From: MFD01275-c22 sp963705885
GTDB lineage: Bacteria; Actinomycetota; Actinomycetes; JACCUZ01
Reading direction: 5' to 3'
DNA: 64,000 nucleotides
NCBI GenBank assembly: GCA_963705885.1
Contig: OY970120.1
Coordinates: forward strand, 1,612,001-1,676,000
The position numbers and the translations under genes are program-made. Numbering within the stretch: the stretch's first letter is position 1; each line of letters starts with the position of its first letter. Of the stretch, positions 25,806-32,527 are shown piece after piece. The notes below the pieces were generated by a model, which worked only from the letters and a program-made list of their open reading frames with translations, had not been told where the DNA came from and made no database searches.

Positions 25806-25844
25806 GAGGGTCGGCGACCCTCTCGACATACCCGTCCTGGGTAT
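25806..25844. promoter_or_regulatory. Two inverted repeats in the efflux-pump promoter region
   Basis: GAGGGTC-GGC-GACCCTC (arms 25806-25812 and 25816-25822) and, six bases on, ATACCC-GTCCT-GGGTAT (arms 25828-25833 and 25839-25844) lie just upstream of the ribosome binding site of the DHA2 transporter. Perfect arms of seven and six bases are suitable operators for a dimeric repressor (TetR or MarR type) or a metal sensor, but no such regulator is encoded next to it. Confidence 0.5.
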
Positions 25845-25864
25845 CTCACGAGAGGAAGGACGAC

Positions 25865-27322
25865 ATGGCCACCACCACGGCTCCACCCGGCCGGACGGGC
25901 ACCCACCGCTGGTGGGCCCTCGGGCTCATCGCCACCGCCCAGTTCATGGTCATCATGGACACCTCGATCATCGGCGTGGCGCTGCCGGACATGCAGGCCG
26001 ACCTCGGCTTCGCGCCGCAGGACCTGTCCTGGGTCTTCAACGCCTACGTCATCGCGTTCGGCGGCCTGCTGCTTCTCGGCGGCCGGCTGTCCGACCTGCT
26101 CGGGGCGCGCAAGGTATTCGTCTCCGGATGGGTCGTCCTGCTCGCGGGGTCGGTGCTCGCCGGTGCCGCGCAGAGCCCGGCCGTCGAGCTCGTGGGCCGC
26201 GCCGTCCAGGGCGGCGGCGCCGCGCTGATCGCGCCGGCCGCCCTGACCCTGCTGATGGTGCTCTTCGGCTCCAGCCCGAAGGAGCTGACCAAGGCACTCG
26301 CGCTGTACGGCGCCGCCGCACCGGCCGGCGGGACGGCCGGGGTGTTCCTCGGCGGGGTCATCACGGAGTACGCCGCCTGGCCGTGGGTCTTCTACCTGAA
26401 CATCCCGATCGCCCTCGTCGTCCTGGCGATCGTCCCCGCTGTCATGCCCTCCGTCCCCGGCAGCCACGGCAGCCACGACGTCGTCGGCGCCACGACCGTC
26501 ACCGGCGGTCTCGCGACCGCCGTCTACACGATCGTGCGCGCGCCCGAGGTCGGCTGGGGCTCGACGCAGACGTTGCTGACAGGCCTGGCCGCGGCCGGAC
26601 TCATCGTGGTCTTCCTCGCCGTCCAGGCCCGGCACCGGCACCCGCTGGTGCGGCTCGGCATCTTCCGCGCGCCCGCCCTCGGCGCCGCCAACGTCGCCCA
26701 GCTGCTGCTCGGCGCCGCCTGGGTGCCCATGTGGTTCTTCCTGAACCTCTACCTGCAGCAGGTGCTCGGGCTCTCGGCGTTCCCGTCCGGCTCGGCGCTG
26801 CTGCCCATGACCGTGTTCATCATGCTCGGCATGGTGCTCGTCGCGCCCCGCGTCATCGCCCGGTTCGGGCCGAAGGTGCCGCTCGTGACCGGCATGGGCG
26901 TGCTGGCCGTGGGCCTGTTCGCGCTCTCGCTCGTCCGCTCGGACGGGTCGTACTGGGTGGACGTGCTGCCCGCGTCGCTCATCGCTGCCGCCGGCATGTC
27001 GCTCGCCTTCATCCCCTCTCTCGGGGTGGCTCTCTCCTCCGCCCGCCCGGAGGAGGGCGGTCTGGCGGCCGGCCTCGTGAACACGAGCTACCAGGTCGGG
27101 TCCGCGCTGGGACTGGCCGCGATGACCGCCGTCGCCGCGGCGAGCGGGGCGGACCGGCTCGGTGACCTCGGGTCCCTGACCGACGGCTACTCCGCCGCGT
27201 TCGTCGGGGCCGGGCTCGTCGCGGTCGCGGGAGCCCTCATCGCAGCGGTCAGCCTCCGGCTGCCCCGCCCCGCGGCCGCTGTCGCGGCCGACGAGGAGTC
27301 GGAGGTGGCTCCCGCCGCCTGA
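25865..27322 (+). CDS. DHA2-family (14-TM) MFS drug-efflux transporter
   Basis: 485 aa, about 14 membrane helices. Family motifs are present: FMVIMDTSIIGVALPDMQADLG in helix 1 (motif D1-like), GGRLSDLLGARKVF (motif A) and the helix-5 antiporter motif with GTAGVFLGGVI. EmrB/QacA-type pumps export hydrophobic drugs in exchange for protons. The ATG at 25865 has GAGAGGAAGGA upstream; the frame is open to 25766 but the extra residues are not family-like. It lies after the AfsR-like regulator and HMA protein; tandem dyads at its promoter suggest repression. The gene ends near a 12-G run. Confidence 0.9.
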   Translation: MATTTAPPGRTGTHRWWALGLIATAQFMVIMDTSIIGVALPDMQADLGFAPQDLSWVFNAYVIAFGGLLLLGGRLSDLLGARKVFVSGWVVLLAGSVLAGAAQSPAVELVGRAVQGGGAALIAPAALTLLMVLFGSSPKELTKALALYGAAAPAGGTAGVFLGGVITEYAAWPWVFYLNIPIALVVLAIVPAVMPSVPGSHGSHDVVGATTVTGGLATAVYTIVRAPEVGWGSTQTLLTGLAAAGLIVVFLAVQARHRHPLVRLGIFRAPALGAANVAQLLLGAAWVPMWFFLNLYLQQVLGLSAFPSGSALLPMTVFIMLGMVLVAPRVIARFGPKVPLVTGMGVLAVGLFALSLVRSDGSYWVDVLPASLIAAAGMSLAFIPSLGVALSSARPEEGGLAAGLVNTSYQVGSALGLAAMTAVAAASGADRLGDLGSLTDGYSAAFVGAGLVAVAGALIAAVSLRLPRPAAAVAADEESEVAPAA

Positions 27323-27353
27323 TGCCGGTCGCCTGCCGTACGTGGTCGACTGC

Positions 27354-27365
27354 GGGGGGGGGGGG
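27354..27365. repeat. Run of 12 G residues
   Basis: A 12-base G homopolymer in the 43-bp gap between the convergent efflux-pump and LCP genes, directly abutting the LCP stop codon at 27366-27368. It cannot alter either protein by slippage, since it lies outside both frames, but its length may be unreliable. Confidence 0.9.
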
Positions 27366-28562
27366 TCAGTTCTCGCGCAGGTTGCGGAACAGGCGCAGGG
27401 CCTCGTCGCGGTCCCAGCGCACGGCCGACCCGGCGGGGGTGGAGTAGTTCGGGTCGGCGACCGGCACGGTCACCTGCTTGCCCCCGCCGCCGGCCACGGC
27501 CCGCATCGTGAGCGCGAACTGCACCAGCGAGATCGGCCCGTCGTCCTCGTCGATCGTCAGGGACGTGGTGGCCGCGTCGCCGAGACGCAGGATGCGGAAC
27601 GGGTTGAGCAGGGTCGTCGGGCTGGTGGCCTCGTCGAAGACGGCGCCGAGGAACTCCTGCTGGCGCTCGACGCGCCCGAGGTCGCCCTTCGGGTCGAAGT
27701 ACCGCGCGCGGACGTACGCGAGGGCGGTCGGGCCGTCCATCTCCTGGCAGCCCTTCTGCACGCGCAGGCCGCTCTTGCGGTCGCGGATCCGCCGCGACGG
27801 GCAGAGCTCGACACCACCCACCGCGTCGGTCATGCCCACGAAGCCGCCGAAGCCGACCTCGGCGTAGTGGTCGACCCGCAGGCCGGTGACCTGCTCGACG
27901 GTCCGCACCAGCAGCGAGGGACCGCCGAACGCGTAGGCCGCGTTGAGCTTGTTGCGTCCCTGGCCGGGGATCGGCACGTAGGAGTCGCGCGGCAGGCTGA
28001 CCAGTGTCGGCTTCCCGCTCTCCGGCCGGTGGAGCAGGATGATCGTGTCGGTGCGGCGCCCCTCGACCTTGCCCAGCCGCAGGTCCTTGATCTGCTCGTC
28101 CGAGAGCCCCTCGCGGCTGTCCGAGCCGACGATGAGCCAGTTCTGCCCCGAGCCCGCCTCCGGCCGGCCGTCGTAGTCCTGCAGCGCGTCGACCTTCTCG
28201 ATGCGGGAGTAGAAGAACAGCAGGGTGCCCAGCAGCAGGGCCAGGAGCAGCAGCAGGACGAGCGGCACCCGGCGCAGCCAGCGGCGGGCGCTGCGCCCGC
28301 GCGGCCGCCGGGTGAACGGGGGCGGCGGGTGCGCGCCGCGGCGAGGGCGCTCGTCCGGGGACGGCCCCCGGGGCGGCTCGGCCCGCGACGGCCGCGACGC
28401 GCCGGGCACGGGGAGGACCTGGGTCCGGTCCGCCTCCGACCCGCGCGACGGCGCCGGACGGTCCGGGCCGCGTGACGGCGCCTGGCCCTGCGGGCCGCGC
28501 GCGGGCGCCGGGCCTCCCGACCCCCGCGACCAGCCCTCGGGCCAGCCCTTCGGTCCGCTCAC
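27366..28562 (-). CDS. LytR-CpsA-Psr (LCP) family phosphotransferase
   Basis: 398 aa. A long Pro/Arg/Gly-rich cytoplasmic N-terminus (about 1-95), one membrane helix (about 98-118), then an external LCP domain: NWLIVGSDSREGLS, RRTDTIILLHR, LPRDSYVPIPG, NKLNAAYAFGG, GLRVDHYAEVGF and ALAYVRARYFDPKGDLGRVERQQ. LCP proteins transfer undecaprenyl-phosphate-linked glycopolymers to peptidoglycan; the conserved Arg and Asp residues that bind the pyrophosphate are visible. It has no LytR_C domain, unlike its two paralogues at 32528 and 54755. It runs on the same strand as, and downstream of, the protease/repeat-protein pair, separated from it by the oppositely oriented thioesterase gene. The start is a GTG. 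Confidence 0.92.
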   Translation of the reverse strand: MSGPKGWPEGWSRGSGGPAPARGPQGQAPSRGPDRPAPSRGSEADRTQVLPVPGASRPSRAEPPRGPSPDERPRRGAHPPPPFTRRPRGRSARRWLRRVPLVLLLLLALLLGTLLFFYSRIEKVDALQDYDGRPEAGSGQNWLIVGSDSREGLSDEQIKDLRLGKVEGRRTDTIILLHRPESGKPTLVSLPRDSYVPIPGQGRNKLNAAYAFGGPSLLVRTVEQVTGLRVDHYAEVGFGGFVGMTDAVGGVELCPSRRIRDRKSGLRVQKGCQEMDGPTALAYVRARYFDPKGDLGRVERQQEFLGAVFDEATSPTTLLNPFRILRLGDAATTSLTIDEDDGPISLVQFALTMRAVAGGGGKQVTVPVADPNYSTPAGSAVRWDRDEALRLFRNLREN

Positions 28563-28651
28563 GCCTGCCGCTCCGTCCGTCGTCGTGTCGAGGGGGTACG
28601 AGCGGCCGGGTCCCGCCGGGGCACATCACCGGCCGGCCGCGGTCACGACCG

Positions 28652-28657
28652 TACCCT
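28652..28657 (+). promoter_or_regulatory. -10 element TACCCT, leaderless promoter of the thioesterase
   Basis: TACCCT ends eight bases before the ATG at 28666; no Shine-Dalgarno sequence. Confidence 0.45.
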
Positions 28658-28665
28658 TGCCGGTC

Positions 28666-29202
28666 ATGACCGACGAAGCCCCGGCCGCCCTGGACGGCAA
28701 GCCGACGAGCGCGGCTCGGAGCACGCTGAGCCGCATCATGACCGTCCTGGACACCAACCTGCTCGGCACCGTGCACGGCGGCGTCGTGATGAAGCTCGTG
28801 GACGACGTCGCGGGAGTCGTCGCGCAGCGGCACTCCGGCGGGCCGGCGGTGACCGCGTCGATGGACGAGATGGCCTTCCTGGCGCCGGTGCGCGTCGGCG
28901 ACCTCGTGCACGCGGAGGCACAGGTCAACTGGGCCGGGACGACCTCGATGGAGGTCGGGGTCCGGGTGCTCGCCGAGCCCTGGAACGAGGCCGGCGTGCC
29001 GCCGACGCGGGTGGCCACCGCCTACCTCGTCTTCGTCGCGGTCGACGGGGACGGCCGGCCCCGCGCCGTCCCGCCGGTCCTGCCGGAGACCGACGAGGAC
29101 CGGCGCCGGGTCGGGGAGGCCGAGATCCGGCGCACCCACCGGCTGGCGCGACGCGAGGCGATCCTGCACTCCCGCGAGCAGGCCGCGGCGACCGGGCCCT
29201 GA
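28666..29202 (+). CDS. Hotdog-fold acyl-CoA thioesterase
   Basis: 178 aa, a single hotdog domain of the YciA/BACH acyl-CoA hydrolase type: NLLGTVHGGVVMKLVDDVAGVVAQRH carries the Gly-rich turn and Asp of the active site, and MDEMAFLAPVRVGDLVHAEAQV is the second typical strand. The C-terminal RRVGEAEIRRTHRLARREAI is a charged helix common in this subfamily. It likely hydrolyses acyl-CoA to the free acid in the cytoplasm. It is a single gene on the plus strand inserted between two minus-strand envelope genes, driven by its own leaderless promoter. Confidence 0.88.
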   Translation: MTDEAPAALDGKPTSAARSTLSRIMTVLDTNLLGTVHGGVVMKLVDDVAGVVAQRHSGGPAVTASMDEMAFLAPVRVGDLVHAEAQVNWAGTTSMEVGVRVLAEPWNEAGVPPTRVATAYLVFVAVDGDGRPRAVPPVLPETDEDRRRVGEAEIRRTHRLARREAILHSREQAAATGP

Positions 29203-29235
29203 CGGCTCCGGCAGCCACCGCAGCCACCGTCGCGG

Positions 29236-31650
29236 TCAGGGGGTCGTCGTCGCGGTGGCCGTCGGCGAGGCCGTCGGCGTGGCGGTGGGACCGCTGCCGG
29301 CGTCGCCCGTGCCGCTGCGGGTGGAGCTGCCGCTCGGTGTCGTCGTCGGCGCGGGCGACGACCCTCCCGTCTGCGCCGTCGGCTGGCCCGCGCCGGTGCC
29401 GCCCGAGCCGGTCGGCTCCGGCGCGGAGGAGCCCGCGGGCGCCGGTGTCCCGGCAGGTCCTGACGGGGACGACGACGGGCTCGTCGCCGGCGCGGGGCGC
29501 GTCGCCCCTTCGGACTCCTGGGTGACGACAGCGACGATCTGGCGCTCGAACTCCACCAGGCGGGCCTGGACCTCGGCGAGCGGCACGTCGCGCAGCCCGC
29601 GTCCGAACTGCTCGATCTCGGCCCACAGCGCCTCGAGGCGGGCCGTGGCGGCGGGGCTCAGGTCGCCCGGCACCGTGAGCACCAGCTGCTGCGCGAGGGC
29701 GTAGGTGACGCAGGCGACGCAGTCGTAGTTGACCGCGGCGGAGAGGTTCTGCGGGACCACCACGTCGGCCTGGCCGAGGACCAGCACGACCTGGAAGCCG
29801 ACCGCGACGGTCGTGCAGTCGCGGCAGCTCGCGAACGCGTACGCCTCGTTGGTGTTCAGGACCGACGACCCGTCGGCCCAGACGAAGGCGAACGCGACGT
29901 CGTAGAGGGTCGTCCCGTCGGCGGTGTTGACGGCCAGTGCCTGGTTGTCGCCGACGCCCGGCGCGTCGGGCCGGTCGAACGGGAAGACCCACGTCGGCGC
30001 GTCCGACGCGGGGTCCGACGGGACCAGCACCACCGCGAGGGCCGGCTCGTCCTTCGTGGGCGGCGGTGCGCCGTCGGCCCACAGCGTCTGGGCCGTGCCT
30101 ACCTGGCCCTCGTCCAGGGTGGTCGACCGGCCGCCGACCTCGATCCCCGTCAGCCGCGTGAAGCCGCTGGCCTCGGCGACCTCCCCGATGCCGGTGAGCA
30201 CGGTGCCGCGATCGGTCGCTCGCACCGGGACGTAGGTCTCGGGGCGTGGCCACCACGCCCCGGCCAGCGCCGCGACGACCGCGACGGCGGTGAGGACCGC
30301 CGCGGCCCGCCGCACCGGCCTGCCCTCCGTCGACCTCCAGACGCCTGCGGCCGTACGCCGCACGATGCGCACGACCAGGTAGACGGTCGCGAGCACCGGC
30401 AGGGCGATGGCGATGATCGAGAGGATCTGCAGCGCGATGCCGACCGGGTCGCCCTCGGCGATGCGCGACCCGAGGACGTCCCAGCGCCGGCCGAGGCTGG
30501 CCCAGGCGGTCGCGGCCACCCGCGGGAACGCCAGCACCATCAGGGCGAGCGACACCAGCAGCAGCGGCACCACGAGCAGGACCCACGTCGCGACGACGCC
30601 GCGGGCCCACGGCTTGAGGACCCTGCCCTCGGGCTTGCCCCACCGCGTCGGCAGCAGGCCCCTGAGCGTCGGGCCGATGTGCGAGTAGAGGTCGGGCACG
30701 CCGGTGACGTCGGCGAGGATGTGGTAGCCGTCGAAGCGGACCAGCGGCGCGAGCTGGCGGATCATCTGCAGCACCTGCGCGGCGATGATGAGCAGCAGCG
30801 CGTCGAACTGCGACACGGCCCAGACGCCGAACATGGCGACCGCGACGATCGCGTTGAAGTAGAGGCCGCCGAGGTCCACGCGGACCCGGCCGGCCCGGCC
30901 GAGGCGGTAGGAGTCGGTGACCTCGGTGTAGAAGGCCGGCCAGACGAGGTAGAGACCGGCGCCCATCGCGCCCGGAGTGGCGCCGCCGTAGCGGCAGGCC
31001 GCGGCGTGGCCGAACTCGTGGAAGCCCGCGGAGAGCACCGTGACCGCCAGGACCAGCAGCAGCAGGCCCGGCCGGTCGAACGCCTCGTGGGTGGCGGCGG
31101 CCAGCCCCTGCTCGAAGAGCACCCAGCCGGCCGCGGCGAGGAAGGCAACGGTGACCAGGGCCACCACGACGGGCGCGAACAGCGCAGCGAAGGGTGCGGT
31201 GACCCGCCGGGTCTTCTCCGGGTCGGACACGACGTACTTGAACCGGAGGCCGAGCAGCGGGTTGGACCGCTTCACGGCCGGTTGGCTGCCGTCCGCGAGC
31301 TGCAGCAGCCCGAGCGGGCGCAGCTGGGAGTCGACCAGCGCCGAGACGTTCTCGGCGGTCACCGCGCGCCCGGTGGCGTCGCTGACGGCGGCGGCCACCT
31401 CGTCGAGCGTGCGCCGCCCGTCGACCGCGGTGAGCACGGCGTGGAGCAGCGGCGTGAGCTGGATCGTCTGCCCGTCACCGCGGCGGACCAGGGCCGGTGG
31501 CTCGCGGTAGCCGGAGCCGCGCAGCTCGCCGAGCAGCTCCACGCCCTCGGCCCGGTCCAGGGCAGGGGTGGCGGTCGGACCGGCGCCGGCGGCGGGGTCG
31601 CCAGGGCTCCCCGGAGACCCCGCCGCCGGGTCGACGGTGGTGCTTGTCAC
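29236..31650 (-). CDS. M50-family membrane zinc protease with winged-helix (RRE/PqqD-like) and Cys-pair domains
   Basis: 804 aa. After a disordered start, residues about 50-118 form a small winged-helix-like domain (QTIQLTPLLHAVLTAVDGRR, LDEVAAAVS, LRPLGLLQL) like the PqqD/RRE domains that hold peptide substrates. Six or so membrane helices follow (about 155-470) with the site-2-protease zinc motif HEFGH (211-215) in the membrane and a later FDGYHILAD (306-314), where the Asp is the third metal ligand. The external part (about 470-720) ends with two Cys pairs, CRDC (609-612) and CVAC (644-647), in NYDCVACVTYALAQQLV, and a Ser/Thr/Pro-rich tail. The GTG start lies eight bases after the stop of the repeat protein gene, its probable substrate or partner. 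Similar to 'peptide zinc metalloprotease' proteins of the YydH group. Confidence 0.85.
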   Translation of the reverse strand: MTSTTVDPAAGSPGSPGDPAAGAGPTATPALDRAEGVELLGELRGSGYREPPALVRRGDGQTIQLTPLLHAVLTAVDGRRTLDEVAAAVSDATGRAVTAENVSALVDSQLRPLGLLQLADGSQPAVKRSNPLLGLRFKYVVSDPEKTRRVTAPFAALFAPVVVALVTVAFLAAAGWVLFEQGLAAATHEAFDRPGLLLLVLAVTVLSAGFHEFGHAAACRYGGATPGAMGAGLYLVWPAFYTEVTDSYRLGRAGRVRVDLGGLYFNAIVAVAMFGVWAVSQFDALLLIIAAQVLQMIRQLAPLVRFDGYHILADVTGVPDLYSHIGPTLRGLLPTRWGKPEGRVLKPWARGVVATWVLLVVPLLLVSLALMVLAFPRVAATAWASLGRRWDVLGSRIAEGDPVGIALQILSIIAIALPVLATVYLVVRIVRRTAAGVWRSTEGRPVRRAAAVLTAVAVVAALAGAWWPRPETYVPVRATDRGTVLTGIGEVAEASGFTRLTGIEVGGRSTTLDEGQVGTAQTLWADGAPPPTKDEPALAVVLVPSDPASDAPTWVFPFDRPDAPGVGDNQALAVNTADGTTLYDVAFAFVWADGSSVLNTNEAYAFASCRDCTTVAVGFQVVLVLGQADVVVPQNLSAAVNYDCVACVTYALAQQLVLTVPGDLSPAATARLEALWAEIEQFGRGLRDVPLAEVQARLVEFERQIVAVVTQESEGATRPAPATSPSSSPSGPAGTPAPAGSSAPEPTGSGGTGAGQPTAQTGGSSPAPTTTPSGSSTRSGTGDAGSGPTATPTASPTATATTTP

Positions 31651-31658
31651 GAGAGCGG

Positions 31659-32369
31659 CTACTGGGTGATGTCGGACTGCTGGTCGACCGTGGCCTCGGC
31701 GTCGGCGTCGATGTTCTGCTGGATGACGACGTCCTGGTCGGCGACGGCCGTGGCCTCCGAGCCGATCGAGCCGACGTTGGCCGCGACCGCGGCGTCGATC
31801 GGCGCCGCGACGTTGGCGTTGGCCGCCACCGCGCCGGCGATCGGGGCCGCGAGGTCGGCGTCGAGCGCCGCGTTGACGTCGACGTTGAGCAGGTCCCCGT
31901 CGAGCATCGACGCCGGGTCGGCCGCGACGCCGGCGCCGCTGCCGTCGGCCGGCGCACCGGCCGACGTGCCGCCCGTCCCGGCGGCAGCCGTGCCGTCGGC
32001 GGCCGCGCCGCCCGTGCCGCCGGCGTCGACGACGTCGTTGCCCTGGTCGATGGTGCTGTCCTGGCCGCCGGTGGCCTCGGCGCTGCCCGTGATGCCCTGG
32101 GCGATGACCGCGTCCTGGTCGGCCAGCGCCCCCGCGCTGGAGCCCGCGGACAGGATGTTGGCGCTGACGGCCGCGTCGATCGGCGCCGCGACGTTGGCGT
32201 TGGCGGCCACGGCGAGGTCGATCGGGGCCGCGGCGTCCAGCGCCAGGTCCAGGTCGGCGTTGAGGTCGAGCAGCGAGATGACCTCCTTGTCAGGGAGCGC
32301 GGTGGCGCCCTCGGCGGCCAGCTCGTCCTGCGAGAGAGGTGCCCGGTCGCTGCCTGCGGCGTCGCTCAT
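31659..32369 (-). CDS. Two-repeat Ala/Asp-rich protein, probable substrate of the adjacent M50 protease
   Basis: 236 aa, no signal peptide, no membrane helix, no Cys. After a polar leader (residues 1-30, MSDAAGSDRAPLSQDELAAE) come two imperfect ~80-residue repeats (about 33-111 and 155-236) separated by a Gly/Ala linker. Each repeat has an L-x-D-x-N-x-x-L-D start, a tandem API-D-x-AV-AAN-x-NV module (residues 48-71 and 174-198), then ALADQDAVI / AVADQDVVI and a Gln/Asp-rich end. The layout (leader plus repeated core, next to a protease with a winged-helix peptide-binding domain) suggests a processed precursor or a secreted repeat protein; this is inference. GGAGG about eight bases before the ATG supports the start. 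I know no named family. Confidence 0.75.
   Translation of the reverse strand: MSDAAGSDRAPLSQDELAAEGATALPDKEVISLLDLNADLDLALDAAAPIDLAVAANANVAAPIDAAVSANILSAGSSAGALADQDAVIAQGITGSAEATGGQDSTIDQGNDVVDAGGTGGAAADGTAAAGTGGTSAGAPADGSGAGVAADPASMLDGDLLNVDVNAALDADLAAPIAGAVAANANVAAPIDAAVAANVGSIGSEATAVADQDVVIQQNIDADAEATVDQQSDITQ
31792..32204. repeat. Direct repeat within the two-repeat protein gene
   Basis: A 32-base identical stretch at 31792-31823 and 32173-32204, spaced 381 bp (127 codons), forms the core of the two larger homologous units. Exact DNA identity in otherwise diverged units points to recent duplication or gene conversion. Confidence 0.75.
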
Positions 32370-32527
32370 CTGTCGTCCTCCGTCCCCGTGGCGGCGCGCG
32401 AGCGCCCCCGGTGTCGACTGTGTCCCCGACGGTGCTGCCCGGGCGCGAAGGGGACGAAACCCGGCAGGCGGCCTGGACCCCGTTCCCGCAGGTCGGCCAC
32501 CAGGGCAGGGCGGCGACCGGCGGACCC

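Noticed and set aside
29236..32369. Classical lanthipeptide, YcaO or radical-SAM RiPP cluster
   Set aside because: No cyclase, YcaO, radical-SAM or dedicated peptide exporter gene is adjacent, and the precursor-like protein has no Cys and is unusually long.
32457..32487. GGGAAC and GTTT on the minus strand as a SigR/SigH-type promoter for the repeat protein
   Set aside because: The gap is about 21 bases, longer than the 17-19 usually found, and no second example supports it.
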